Shown here in pieces: positions 8,271 to 16,701 of a DNA stretch of 64,000 nucleotides; positions within the stretch are counted from its first letter, which is position 1, and each line of letters opens with the position of its first letter. Both the position numbers and the translations under genes were made by a program. The notes under the pieces were generated by a model. That model was given only the letters and a program-made list of their open reading frames with translations. It was not told the DNA's origin and ran no database searches. This DNA comes from Thermopetrobacter sp. TC1 (GTDB lineage: Bacteria > Pseudomonadota > Alphaproteobacteria > Rhizobiales > Aestuariivirgaceae): positions 56,995-120,994 of the forward strand of contig NZ_KN050831.1 of the NCBI RefSeq assembly GCF_000746275.1, given 5' to 3'.

Positions 8271-10748
8271 ATGGCTGAACAATCCCTGATTGAAAAATTT
8301 GCGTGCAGGGTGGTGAGAGACACTCCGGACAACTCCGGTCAAAATGTCTCGTTCCGCGCCATTTCAGGCCCCAGGCTTCGGTCTGGCCGGCTGGCGTGCC
8401 TGTTCCTTTCATGCGGACACCTTGCCTTGCTTGCGTGTGCACAGGCATGGGCCGGCTCTGATGCGCCCGTTAGCGCCGCCGATAACCGCACCAAGGTGAC
8501 CACAGGCCAGAACGGACGCACCACCGTGCAGATCGCGCCTGTGGAAAAAGGCGGTTTGAGCCACAACCGCTACATCCGCTTCGACGTGCCCGCTGCCGGC
8601 GTGGACCTGGACAATCGCCAGAGAAAGGCCCGCATCATTCTCAACGAGGTCGTCTCCACAAGACGCAGCCGGCTGAACGGCCCGCTCTCGGTGCTGGGGC
8701 AGAAGGCGCACGTCATCATCGCCAATCCGAACGGCATCACTGTCGATGGCGCGTCCTTTCACAACATCGGCGGCCTGGTTCTCGCCACCGGTGCCTGGTC
8801 CAGGTCGAAAAATCGCCTGACCATTTCCGGCGGGGATATTCACGTAACCGGACAGGGCCTCGCCGCCAGAATGAGCCAGGTCCACCTGCTCAGCCACAAG
8901 CTGCGCATCAACGCGCCCATCACGGCCGGAGAACACAGGAACCTCGTCCTGGAAGCGGGCACAGGCAGCGCCAAAGTCAATGAGCAGATCCCGATTGACA
9001 AACCGGAGGGCCTCATCACTTTCACGGCCGATGGTCGCAACGGCGATACCTATCTGGTCACCATCGAGCAGGGGGCGCATCTCAACGGCGGTGCCATTCG
9101 CATTGCCGTCAATGCCAGGGGGGCCGGTGTCCGACTCAGCGGTGATGTCATATCCTCGCAAGGAGCCATCACCATTTCGGGCGATGGCGATGTGGACATA
9201 AACGATGCACACGTCAAAGCACGGGATCACGTGCGCATCACCGGCAGGGCTGTCTCATTGAGAAGTCTTTCGCGTCAGAGCGAAATCGAATCCACCCAGT
9301 CCGGCATCAAGATTGACGCCAGCGGCAACATCACTTCCACCGGCGTTATCTATCGCGCCGCAAGGCGGGCCACAGCGGATTTCGATGCCCCCGGGGCCAT
9401 AAGCATGCGGGCGGACAGGGGCATATCCATTTCGGCAGGCTCCGGCTTTATTTCACGCATGACCACGAATGAACACGGCATTGATCTCTCCGCTCAGGAG
9501 AGCATCGATATCGATGATACGGAAATCGACAGCAAAGGCCGCATACACGTTGGCGCCGGAGAGGGCCTTTCTCTGACAAACGGCACGATGCAATCGACCG
9601 CGAATATTCACCTGCTGTCAGAATCCGGAACCATATCCGCCATCGGGCAGGAAATTGTCGCCGATGATTCCGTCTTTCTTTCTGCAAGCGCGCTTAAGGT
9701 CCGGAGCAACACTGTTCGCCGAAGCCTGCTCGAAGCCCGTCTGGGCGGCGTGCTTGGAACCTTCACCGGCGATGTCATCAACGACGGCGGCCTGATCCAG
9801 GGCACGATCCGCATCCGCGGTTCGGATCAGTCGCAAGGCGGCGTTACGATCATCACCGACGGCAAGCTCATCAATCGCACCCTGGCGGTGGACCGCATCG
9901 GCTCCATCTATTCGCAGAAGGAAGCGCTTTATATCAGCGCCAAGGCCGGCATCGAAAACCTCTCAGGACGCCTGCTTTCGGAAGCCGACATCACGCTCGA
10001 AACGGAAAACGGCGTGCTCAACGATGCCCGGCGCGAATCCTTTAGGATCAAGCGCAAGACCAAAGGGCTTCCCCGGCTGCTCGGCTCCAACAAGAAAACT
10101 TACTTTTATGGCAACCTGCTTGTCGGAAAGGAGATCGGACAAATCAAGGCTGCGGGCGATCTTCACATTCAGGCAAAGACCATGCGCAATGTCGGCAGCG
10201 AAATCGCCGCCGGCAACGTGAATTTGGACATTGCCGAAACGGCGCAGAACATTTCGATCGCGCTTGGCAAGACAACCATCAAGCGCCGCTGTTTCCTGAT
10301 GTTCTGCACCTATCGCGGCTCTTCGCACATCACAACGGAAACCGCCAGCATTTTCGCCACCGGCAAGATCACCATCAAGGCCGGCAAGAGCTGGTATGAC
10401 TATGGCGGCAGTCTCACCGCCACGCAGGGCATTGAAATTTCCAGCAGGAGCATTCACTTCGAGCCGCTTTACTGGAAGGAATTCTATGCCAGGCCATCGG
10501 GGATTTCCGGCCTGTTCATCGGACACTGGGGGCGCCTGTTCACCAACTATCAGGGCAGCCTGCTCAACACGAACAAGGGCGAGATCCGCCTCATCACCGA
10601 GGGGGAAACCATCGTTCTTGATGCCGTGGATGTTGACGAAAAGGTGCTGCGCACCATCGGCGGCCCGGTCTCGCTCACGGCGAAACCGAAAGGACTGCGC
10701 CGCAAGAACGCCATCCGCATCGACTTCTGGCCTTTCAACACCTTCTGA
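8271..10748 (+). CDS. Short TpsA exoprotein (filamentous haemagglutinin N-terminal type), no toxin tip
   Basis: An 825-residue two-partner secretion substrate. An unusually long N-terminal segment (about 60 residues, ending CAQAWAGS) acts as signal region. The TPS domain follows (about 65-300) with GGLSHNRYIRFDV and the hallmark IANPNGITVDGASFHNIGG, here without the Cys pair seen in the neighbouring CdiA-like protein. The rest is beta-helical repeat (NVGSEIAAGNV and similar) and resembles the stem of the larger protein, including a basic patch (TIKRRCFLMFCTYRG). It ends FWPFNTF with no pre-toxin or toxin domain, so it is more likely an adhesin than a toxin. GGGGGGAGAG lies about 10 bases before the ATG. 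tpsB follows after 9 bp, so this is its most probable cognate substrate. Confidence 0.88.
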   Translation: MAEQSLIEKFACRVVRDTPDNSGQNVSFRAISGPRLRSGRLACLFLSCGHLALLACAQAWAGSDAPVSAADNRTKVTTGQNGRTTVQIAPVEKGGLSHNRYIRFDVPAAGVDLDNRQRKARIILNEVVSTRRSRLNGPLSVLGQKAHVIIANPNGITVDGASFHNIGGLVLATGAWSRSKNRLTISGGDIHVTGQGLAARMSQVHLLSHKLRINAPITAGEHRNLVLEAGTGSAKVNEQIPIDKPEGLITFTADGRNGDTYLVTIEQGAHLNGGAIRIAVNARGAGVRLSGDVISSQGAITISGDGDVDINDAHVKARDHVRITGRAVSLRSLSRQSEIESTQSGIKIDASGNITSTGVIYRAARRATADFDAPGAISMRADRGISISAGSGFISRMTTNEHGIDLSAQESIDIDDTEIDSKGRIHVGAGEGLSLTNGTMQSTANIHLLSESGTISAIGQEIVADDSVFLSASALKVRSNTVRRSLLEARLGGVLGTFTGDVINDGGLIQGTIRIRGSDQSQGGVTIITDGKLINRTLAVDRIGSIYSQKEALYISAKAGIENLSGRLLSEADITLETENGVLNDARRESFRIKRKTKGLPRLLGSNKKTYFYGNLLVGKEIGQIKAAGDLHIQAKTMRNVGSEIAAGNVNLDIAETAQNISIALGKTTIKRRCFLMFCTYRGSSHITTETASIFATGKITIKAGKSWYDYGGSLTATQGIEISSRSIHFEPLYWKEFYARPSGISGLFIGHWGRLFTNYQGSLLNTNKGEIRLITEGETIVLDAVDVDEKVLRTIGGPVSLTAKPKGLRRKNAIRIDFWPFNTF

Positions 10749-10757
10749 TCAACGGCA

Positions 10758-12785
10758 ATGCATCGCGTCCGGGGGCACATGCAGAAGCGCGCAACACGTG
10801 GTCACGCCCGCAAGGGGGCCCGCCCTGCGCGTCTTCTGTTTCTGGGCATGGCGGGATTTGCCGTCTGCGCCTCTATCTCCCTCGTCATAGCGGCGGAGAA
10901 GCCCGAAGCGCCAAACTCGACAGAAAAGCCTTCTACCCAGCCCCCCCAGAACACCGCCGCAACATGTTTTCCAATCAGAACCATCAACCTGCGGGGAACG
11001 GCTTTGTTGCCGGAAGCCCTGCTGCGCCCGTTTCTCGCGCAGCAGGTCGGTCGCTGCCTGAATGCGCAGGACATGCAGGCTCTGCTCAAGGGCGTGAAGA
11101 AAATCTATGCGGAAAACGGATTGCCTGAAGCCCAGGTCATCCTGCCTGATCAGAATGTTGCCGACGGCATCCTCGATCTCGTCGTGATCGAAAGCCCGTC
11201 TGCCCAGGCGCTGAAACTTCCCAAAAGACGCATGGCGCGTTCCCTTGTTCGCAAAAAGCGTCGTCCGGTTCCGCCGCCGCCGTCCTGCTGGCACATCCGG
11301 CACATCCGGCTGAAAGGCAGCCCCCTGATCCGGAAGCTGAATGTCCGCAAGACCGTGGCGCCCTATGAGGGGCGCTGCCTAAAGCCTGCGGACATCGCAA
11401 AGATGACCTCCGCCATCAACGCCCTTTTCGCCGCGCAAGGGTACATCACCACCTACAGCACCCTGCCGCCCCAGAATATCGCCACAGGGACGCTGACCAT
11501 CAAAATCATCGAAGGGCGGGTGGAAGACATCACCTATACCGAGACCCGGAATGGCAAGAGCCGCCCCGGCCCAAAGCGCAAGATTGCCACAGCCCTGCCC
11601 CTCTACAAGGGCGACATCCTGCATATTCGTGCCCTCGAACAGGCGCTGGCCCAGATGAACCGCGCCCCTTCCGCGAACGCCAACGTCAACATCAAGCCGG
11701 GCAAGACCGTGGGAGGATCCATCCTGGAATTCACCAACACCATTGGCGATCCATACCGGATTTACGGCGGCATCGTTTATGGTCGCCGGGAAAACTTCCC
11801 CTCGAAACTCAGCGGCGAGCTCACCCTGGAGGCCGACAATCTTCTCGATATCAACGATACGCTCACCCTGACCGTATCCACCGGCAACAACAGCAACACC
11901 CTTCAGGGAGCCTTTTCCTTTCCCTACAAATATCTGGACTTTTCCCTCTCCGGCCAGTTCACGGAAACCCTGGAACAGATCTCGGAGATCGCCGATTACT
12001 ACAAGCAGGATGCCAGCATCATGCTGGCCGCGGGATGGCACGTTCTGCGGGCCGGCTGGGTAAATGCGCGGCTGCAGGCGGCTTTGAGTCACAAGTGGGT
12101 GAAAAGCTACATCAATGACACCAAGCTCATGCCGCAGAGACTGTCCGTGCTCGGCTTAAGCGCAACCTTCAATGTCTTTCCTGACAAGACCCTTGCCTTG
12201 AGCCTCACGCCCGGGATCAATCTCGGCCTGCCCATCCTGCATGCGACGAAGGACGTTGACGATCCAACAGCGCCGAAAAGCAAATTCACCGCCCTTCTCC
12301 TGAACGCCTCCCTGGAGGCGCAGGTCACGCCGAACATGCTCTTTTCATCCTATTGGCAGGGCCAGTACGCCTTTCAGCCCCTTTATGCCTCCGAACAGAT
12401 CACCATGGGCGGCGAATTGACCGTGCGCGGTTTTGACAGCGTGGCCGTTGATGCCGATTCCGCCTTCATCGTTCAAAACGAGCTGCGCTTTTCCCTGCCC
12501 GAGACGCTGCTGCCCCGAAACGGATCGCAAGCAAACGAGGTGGAGCGCGAGATCCGCAGCATCCTCACCGGTCTGCGGCCCTATGCTTTCGTGGATTTTG
12601 GCTATGCCTATGACAAGGCCAACAAGATGGGCTGGACCATGTTCGGCGCCGGCGCCGGCATCCGGCTCGACTGGAGGCGTATTTCCCTGGATGTCAGCAT
12701 CGCCCGCGCGCTTCACCGCTCCACACATGTGCAAAAGCCGGCAGATTTCGAGGTCCAGGCCAGGCTGAAAGTCAGGATCTATTGA
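10758..12785 (+). CDS. TpsB outer membrane transporter (ShlB/FhaC/CdiB family) with three POTRA-like domains
   Basis: A 675-residue Omp85-type transporter that recognises TPS domains in the periplasm and exports TpsA proteins. The N-terminal ~45 residues are a signal peptide. Two near-duplicate POTRA domains follow: residues 70-146 (CFPIRTINLRG ... GRCL) and 177-257 (CWHIRHIRLKG ... GRCL), each with two Cys exactly 30 residues apart. A third ShlB-type POTRA (about 275-330) leads into a 16-strand-type beta-barrel. The barrel carries the L6 lid motif as MGGELTVRGFDSVAVD near residue 550. Classical TpsB proteins have two POTRAs, so the extra one looks like a duplication. A basic, Pro-rich linker (residues 154-175) separates the copies. 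It may also serve the divergent CdiA-like protein, since no other tpsB is in the window. Confidence 0.9.
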   Translation: MHRVRGHMQKRATRGHARKGARPARLLFLGMAGFAVCASISLVIAAEKPEAPNSTEKPSTQPPQNTAATCFPIRTINLRGTALLPEALLRPFLAQQVGRCLNAQDMQALLKGVKKIYAENGLPEAQVILPDQNVADGILDLVVIESPSAQALKLPKRRMARSLVRKKRRPVPPPPSCWHIRHIRLKGSPLIRKLNVRKTVAPYEGRCLKPADIAKMTSAINALFAAQGYITTYSTLPPQNIATGTLTIKIIEGRVEDITYTETRNGKSRPGPKRKIATALPLYKGDILHIRALEQALAQMNRAPSANANVNIKPGKTVGGSILEFTNTIGDPYRIYGGIVYGRRENFPSKLSGELTLEADNLLDINDTLTLTVSTGNNSNTLQGAFSFPYKYLDFSLSGQFTETLEQISEIADYYKQDASIMLAAGWHVLRAGWVNARLQAALSHKWVKSYINDTKLMPQRLSVLGLSATFNVFPDKTLALSLTPGINLGLPILHATKDVDDPTAPKSKFTALLLNASLEAQVTPNMLFSSYWQGQYAFQPLYASEQITMGGELTVRGFDSVAVDADSAFIVQNELRFSLPETLLPRNGSQANEVEREIRSILTGLRPYAFVDFGYAYDKANKMGWTMFGAGAGIRLDWRRISLDVSIARALHRSTHVQKPADFEVQARLKVRIY

Positions 12786-12820
12786 AGAGCAACACCCCAA
12801 CAACAAAGGCGCAAAAGACC

Positions 12821-13798
12821 ATGTCTGAAAAACCACACTTTCCAAAGACATCAGACACCAACCGCACCCGGAAAAGGTCCTTCTCCGGGCTGAGCCCAGC
12901 CCTGCTGACGATCGGCCTTCTTGCCCTGTTCATCGCGCCGGCCACCCATGCCGCGCCCGACAAGAAGGCCGACCAGCCCTCTGCCACGCAAACGACTGAA
13001 AAGACGGCGCCGCAGCCTTCTGCCGAAAAGCAGCTGGAAAAGGCGCTGGCCCTCCTGGACGAAGGAAAGGTGCAGAAAGCCGTACCGCTCCTGCTGCGCG
13101 CCGCGCGCACGAACGGGGATGCCGCATTCTATCTGGGCCGATTGCTGGAGCTCGGCCTGTTGCAGGATGCCGCCGGCATGCAAACGGCCGTCGCATTCTA
13201 TCGCAAGGGGGTGGAACGTGGCAGCGCCCTGGCCATGGACCGGCTCGGCCTGCTCTATCTGACGGGAAACGGCGTGATCCGCGACTATGCGGAAGGCGCC
13301 AAACTCGTTTGCAAGGCGGCGGAAAGCGGCGCGGCGAACGCATTGTTTGATTGCGGAATTGTTCTGCTGGAAGGGCGTGGCATCAAGCAGGACAAGAAAA
13401 AGGCCCTGGACTATCTGCAAAAGGCTTATGCCAAGGGACATCTGGGGGCGGGCAACCTGTTGGCCGAGCTTTATCTTGGCGGACAGGCCGGCAAGACCGA
13501 CAAGAAAAAGGCCTTTGAACTCACGCGCAAGGTGGCAGAACGCGGCAACCCGGCGGCCCTCTTCCGCCTCGGACAGATGTATGCGGCAGGCATCGGTACG
13601 AAAAAGAACCTGATCAAGGCCTACATGTATCTCAACCTCGCCGCCGCCCGTCAGCAACGAACGGCCGCACAGGCCCTGCAAACTCTCGAGCGGCGCATGC
13701 GCAAGCAGGACGTCCTCAAGGCGCAGGCTCTTTCCCGCAACTGGAAGCCCAAAAAGGCTGAAAATCAGCCCCTGAGCAAGCGCCTGACCATCTTCTGA
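12821..13798 (+). CDS. Exported Sel1-like repeat protein
   Basis: A 325-residue protein counted from the ATG at 12821; the frame can be opened from a TTG at 12782 that overlaps the tpsB stop, but the ATG gives a sensible signal region (LLTIGLLALFIAPATHAAP). Residues ~80-300 are about six Sel1-type helical repeats (A.A.Y.LG.LYL.G.G, for example RGSALAMDRLGLLYLTGNGV and GNPAALFRLGQMYAAGIG). Sel1 repeats bind other proteins. Placement directly behind tpsB on the same strand suggests a role in assembly or anchoring of the TPS exoproteins; that is inference from position only. Confidence 0.85.
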   Translation: MSEKPHFPKTSDTNRTRKRSFSGLSPALLTIGLLALFIAPATHAAPDKKADQPSATQTTEKTAPQPSAEKQLEKALALLDEGKVQKAVPLLLRAARTNGDAAFYLGRLLELGLLQDAAGMQTAVAFYRKGVERGSALAMDRLGLLYLTGNGVIRDYAEGAKLVCKAAESGAANALFDCGIVLLEGRGIKQDKKKALDYLQKAYAKGHLGAGNLLAELYLGGQAGKTDKKKAFELTRKVAERGNPAALFRLGQMYAAGIGTKKNLIKAYMYLNLAAARQQRTAAQALQTLERRMRKQDVLKAQALSRNWKPKKAENQPLSKRLTIF

Positions 13799-13807
13799 TC
13801 ACGCTGA

Positions 13808-13860
13808 CCCAGAGGGCCGTGAAAACCACTCTGCCATTGCAACAGGCATCGGCCTCTGGG
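13808..13860. terminator. Hairpin between convergent genes, possible terminator
   Basis: CCCAGAGGGCCG and CGGCCTCTGGG pair with a single bulge around a 30-base loop. It sits 10 bp past the Sel1-repeat gene and 54 bp from the convergent gene's stop. It has no T-run, so termination is uncertain. Confidence 0.35.
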
Positions 13861-13913
13861 CGGAAAGTGATCGGAATCCATGTCATGGGCGCCGCGTAAT
13901 TCATGAGGCCTGC

Positions 13914-14825
13914 CTAGACCCTGGCCACGTCTTCTGCCAGGGGAGCGATGATGTCTGCCCCGGTTCCGGCGGTCATGGCATAGATGCGCGCCCCCTGCCG
14001 CCGCCAGCGCTCGGCCTCAACCAGATAGGCCTCCGCATCCAGATCCCCTTGTTGCCAGCGCCCGCGCACACAAGCGCCGTTGCGCAGGGAAACGCCCTGA
14101 TCCCCTGCCCAGACCATGCGCAGGATCTGCAGGGCATCGGCGATCACCTGCGGGTCCTCGTGCGAGACGATGCAGGCCACCGCCCCCGTGCTCATCAGGG
14201 AAGACACCATGTCCTCAAACCGCCAGCGACAGGGCCCGGCGCTGCAGACATGGCCGTCCTCGGCCCGGTCGATGGCAAGCTCCACCCAGACCGGCAGACC
14301 GGTGGACACCGCTGCCTCAACCGCGATCAGCCCGCGGCGAATGCCACGGATCCGCTCCATATAGATGAAATCGCAGCCGTGATCCTTGAAAATGGCCGCC
14401 TTGCGCCGAAAGAGGATTTCGAGCTCCCGTCCGGAAAGGTCGTCCTCCGGTTCCGCCTCGCTGCGCGCCAGAGCGCCATGGATGGAAAAGCTGCCCGCCA
14501 GGGCGATCGGCCGTTCGAAATCCTCCAGAGCCTCGCGCGCCAGCCCGATGGCCCGGCCGTCCATCCGCTCCATATCATCAAGCCGCCCAAGCCCGTGCAT
14601 GAGAAGCGGCCCGGTGGAATAGCTGTTCACAAGAATGGCATGGGCGCCCGCATGGGCCCAGTCGGCCACCACCTGACGCACCATATCGGGCGCCTCCAGG
14701 TTGGCGGGCGATGTCCACAATTGTGCATCGGGCACCACGCCCTTCTCCGCAAGCGCGCTGCCCCAACTGCCGGCAACAATCACCGGCCGGCCCGTCATCA
14801 GGCGGTCTTTCACATGGACATACAT
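13914..14825 (-). CDS. Homocysteine S-methyltransferase-like protein lacking the zinc Cys pair
   Basis: A 303-residue protein with the fold pattern of the homocysteine-binding (betaine-homocysteine methyltransferase / MetH N-terminal) family: VIVAGSWGSALAEKG at the start where the family has D-G-x-GT-x-L, then AHAGAHAILVNSYSTGP, LAGSFSIHGALA and GLPVWVELAI. The family binds zinc through one Cys after strand 6 and a GGCC motif near the C terminus. Here the corresponding tail reads YAMTAGTGADIIAPL, with no Cys pair, so zinc-dependent methyl transfer is doubtful. A Cys remains in VACIVSHEDP. The gene stands alone. It may use another chemistry or be a degenerate paralogue. Confidence 0.7.
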   Translation of the reverse strand: MYVHVKDRLMTGRPVIVAGSWGSALAEKGVVPDAQLWTSPANLEAPDMVRQVVADWAHAGAHAILVNSYSTGPLLMHGLGRLDDMERMDGRAIGLAREALEDFERPIALAGSFSIHGALARSEAEPEDDLSGRELEILFRRKAAIFKDHGCDFIYMERIRGIRRGLIAVEAAVSTGLPVWVELAIDRAEDGHVCSAGPCRWRFEDMVSSLMSTGAVACIVSHEDPQVIADALQILRMVWAGDQGVSLRNGACVRGRWQQGDLDAEAYLVEAERWRRQGARIYAMTAGTGADIIAPLAEDVARV

Positions 14826-15146
14826 ATGATGATCCTATCCTGCCCCCACGATCGTGACTAGCTGACGAATGCGTCAACATGCTCAACCGCCTGAAAACAG
14901 TATGAAAATATCCCTCTTATCTGACCAGAAGTCAGAAGTTGTGAAAGAATTGGCTGCCAACAAATCGAATCGCCCCATTTGTTGATAAAAAGCGAAAGCG
15001 AAGAGCTTCGCCATTCACGAAGCCCTTCGCCGTGCTTCATTCATTATATGCAACGCGCCATCGTGGTCATCCGCCAAATAGTAACAAACAAAGGTCACTA
15101 TCCTGGCGGACACCTTCCAATCCAAGGATGGCATGCCGCGATGTGT
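14826..15146. other. Intergenic region with one terminator
   Basis: No gene is supported in this 321-bp gap. A 60-codon minus-strand frame at 14858-15040 has no family resemblance and overlaps a terminator hairpin. The first half is AT-rich and should hold the promoter of the leftward homocysteine-methyltransferase-like gene. Confidence 0.5.
14986..15030 (-). terminator. Rho-independent terminator of the DUF2147 gene
   Basis: On the minus strand GCGAAGGGCTTCG and CGAAGCTCTTCGC pair (12 of 13) around a 7-base loop and run into TTTCGCTTTTTATC. It lies about 115 bp past the stop of the DUF2147 gene. Confidence 0.7.
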
Positions 15147-15515
15147 TCACTCCACCTTGGTGAACACGCCGGTGGCGCAGGCGCCGTCATCGGTGCAGCC
15201 ATCCAGCTTCCAGGATTTGTCATCCGGCATCGTCATCTTGGTGTTGTAGACCTTGCCGTTGCCCGGATGCTTGATGCGCCCGACAACCACGCCGTCCTTC
15301 TCCTCCAGCTTGGACTGGATCATCTCCATGCCCACATTGCGCGGCCCGGAAATGACCTTGGCGGAAACGCCATACTCACCGCCCTTCGTGACCTCGACCA
15401 CGTAATCCTGCCATTTCCACTTGCCGAGCATCTTGTTGATGTCCAGCGCCAGAGCCGAGACGCTGGTCATCCCGACGAAAGCAAGGCCGGCCGCCATAGC
15501 AAGGATCTTGCGCAT
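15147..15515 (-). CDS. DUF2147 family exported protein
   Basis: A 122-residue protein starting at the ATG at 15513-15515, which is preceded by GGAGGGA and begins a clear Sec signal (MRKILAMAAGLAFVGMTSVSALA). The mature part (LGKWKWQDYVVEV, VVVGRIKHPGNGKVYN, WKLDGCTDDGACATGVFTKV) matches the small beta-barrel-like DUF2147 family, whose members are periplasmic and of unknown function. Two Cys (in GCTDDGACATG) may form a disulfide. It is a single-gene unit with its own terminator. Confidence 0.7.
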   Translation of the reverse strand: MRKILAMAAGLAFVGMTSVSALALDINKMLGKWKWQDYVVEVTKGGEYGVSAKVISGPRNVGMEMIQSKLEEKDGVVVGRIKHPGNGKVYNTKMTMPDDKSWKLDGCTDDGACATGVFTKVE

Positions 15516-16044
15516 GATGGTTCCCTCCTCCTGAACGGTTTCCGACTGCGATTCCGCCTGCAGAATGCGACAAGACGGAGATCGCGGCAATGCGCAGGCC
15601 TTTGCCGGGAAGGAAAGATCCGATCACACGATTGGGGCAAACTCAAGAAGACCCGATGCGGACAACCCCTTTCCTCCCCGCGGCAATGCATATGTTATCG
15701 TTATGATCGCCTGAGCGCACATCGCCAAATAAATATTAACATATTCAGAAGTGATATTGCAACTCATTATACGCATCAAAAGAAAAGCTATACCTTTCAA
15801 TCAGAAACACGCCTGTCTTGACCTCATGGATCATACGACACGACGCACACATCGTCATACCGCAGATCAGCCGGAAACCTGAGGCCACAAACGCATGAAT
15901 TTGCGGCACAAGCCCTCTGCTTCCGCCCAAGCGAGCCCGAGGAGATTCATAAAGCGTGCTGTTGCCGCCAAATCGACCAAGGAAAAAAGGCTTTCCATGA
16001 GTTAGGCGTTAGTTGTTTAACTCATTGATAAACAAAAAGAAAAC

Positions 16045-16371
16045 GTCATTGCCGGGCCTTGTCCCGGCAATCCAGAGCCAGGGATGAGGCGGGTCTGGCG
16101 GGCGATGGTGCTCACCAACAGGCTTGATTTGCGTCGTATGGATATAAAATGCCGGAACGGGATTGTATCCCGTTCCGGAACATTTTGGCGGGGTTTACAA
16201 CCCCGCCTAAGGCATGAATGGCGGGGTAATATACCCCGCCGAAACGTTGGGCAAGGATGTACAACATCCTTCCGGCGATGAGTCTTTAACATGGAAGAAG
16301 CGTTCCTACCTGCCTTAACCGCATGATTAAACCGCCCCTGGATGCCCGGGACACGCCCGGGCATGACGTAA
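16045..16371. repeat. Cluster of five short perfect hairpins (palindromic repeat array)
   Basis: Five inverted repeats in 320 bp. Two outer elements of the common alphaproteobacterial GTCATGCCCGGG type lie in opposite orientation: arms 16048-16056/16063-16071 and 16342-16350/16356-16364. Between them are four tri-loop hairpins minus none overlapping: 16152-16163/16167-16178 (12-bp arms), 16187-16195/16199-16207 (9 bp), 16220-16228/16232-16240 (9 bp) and 16253-16260/16264-16271 (8 bp), giving six stems in all. Every inner stem has a 3-base loop but a different arm sequence except the two GGCGGGG copies. The inverted outer elements make the whole look like a composite REP/BIME-type unit. Confidence 0.75.
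16206..16248. repeat. 43-bp dispersed repeat, copy 1 (GGCGGGG hairpin)
   Basis: This segment, from CCTAAGGCATG to CCGAAACGTT, recurs at 60855-60897 with about five substitutions. The differences lie in the spacer and loop/stem-top while the GGCGGGG/CCCCGCC arms are kept, as expected for a structure under selection or a recently spread element. Confidence 0.7.
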
Positions 16372-16613
16372 CTAATTGAATTTTTGTATAAAAAATAGTA
16401 GACTTTCAAGTTTGGGCAAGGGAGAAAGAATGCCTAGTAAAAGCATCTATGCACAATATGAGTGCTTACATTCCTTATGGTGAAAATCACTCGCTTCGCC
16501 TAAAAATTTTATTTGGACACGGATGGGCGAAAACCGGGGTGACAAGATAGAAGGCAGCGGCGTGTCGTGTAGTGGGTTCATAGACTTGGCTACAGCAGCC
16601 TGAGCATCATGGT

Positions 16614-16653
16614 CAAAAAGCGACAGGCCGCGGCACAAATCATGCCGCGGCCT
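16614..16653 (-). terminator. Rho-independent terminator of hppA
   Basis: On the minus strand AGGCCGCGGCA pairs perfectly with TGCCGCGGCCT (arms 16643-16653 and 16625-16635) and is followed by GTCGCTTTTTG. It lies about 50 bp past the hppA stop. Confidence 0.85.
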
Positions 16654-16701
16654 CGTTGCGTGTGTTGTCTTCAGGATCTCGCCGGTGCCACCGTTCGCGC
16701 G

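Larger units (their letters stand above)
15516..16613. other. Long non-coding stretch holding a hairpin-repeat cluster
   Basis: About 1.1 kb without a supportable gene. 15700-15830 and 16370-16500 are AT-rich. The centre (16045-16371) is a cluster of five perfect small hairpins listed separately. Short open frames here (up to 130 codons) run straight through the palindromes and show no family features, so they are rejected. Confidence 0.6.

Noticed and set aside
14858..15040. 60-codon minus-strand frame
   Set aside because: It contains the terminator hairpin and T-run of the DUF2147 gene and has no protein features.
16045..16371. CRISPR array
   Set aside because: The repeats are palindromes of differing sequence and length with irregular spacing; there are no uniform direct repeats, spacers or cas genes.
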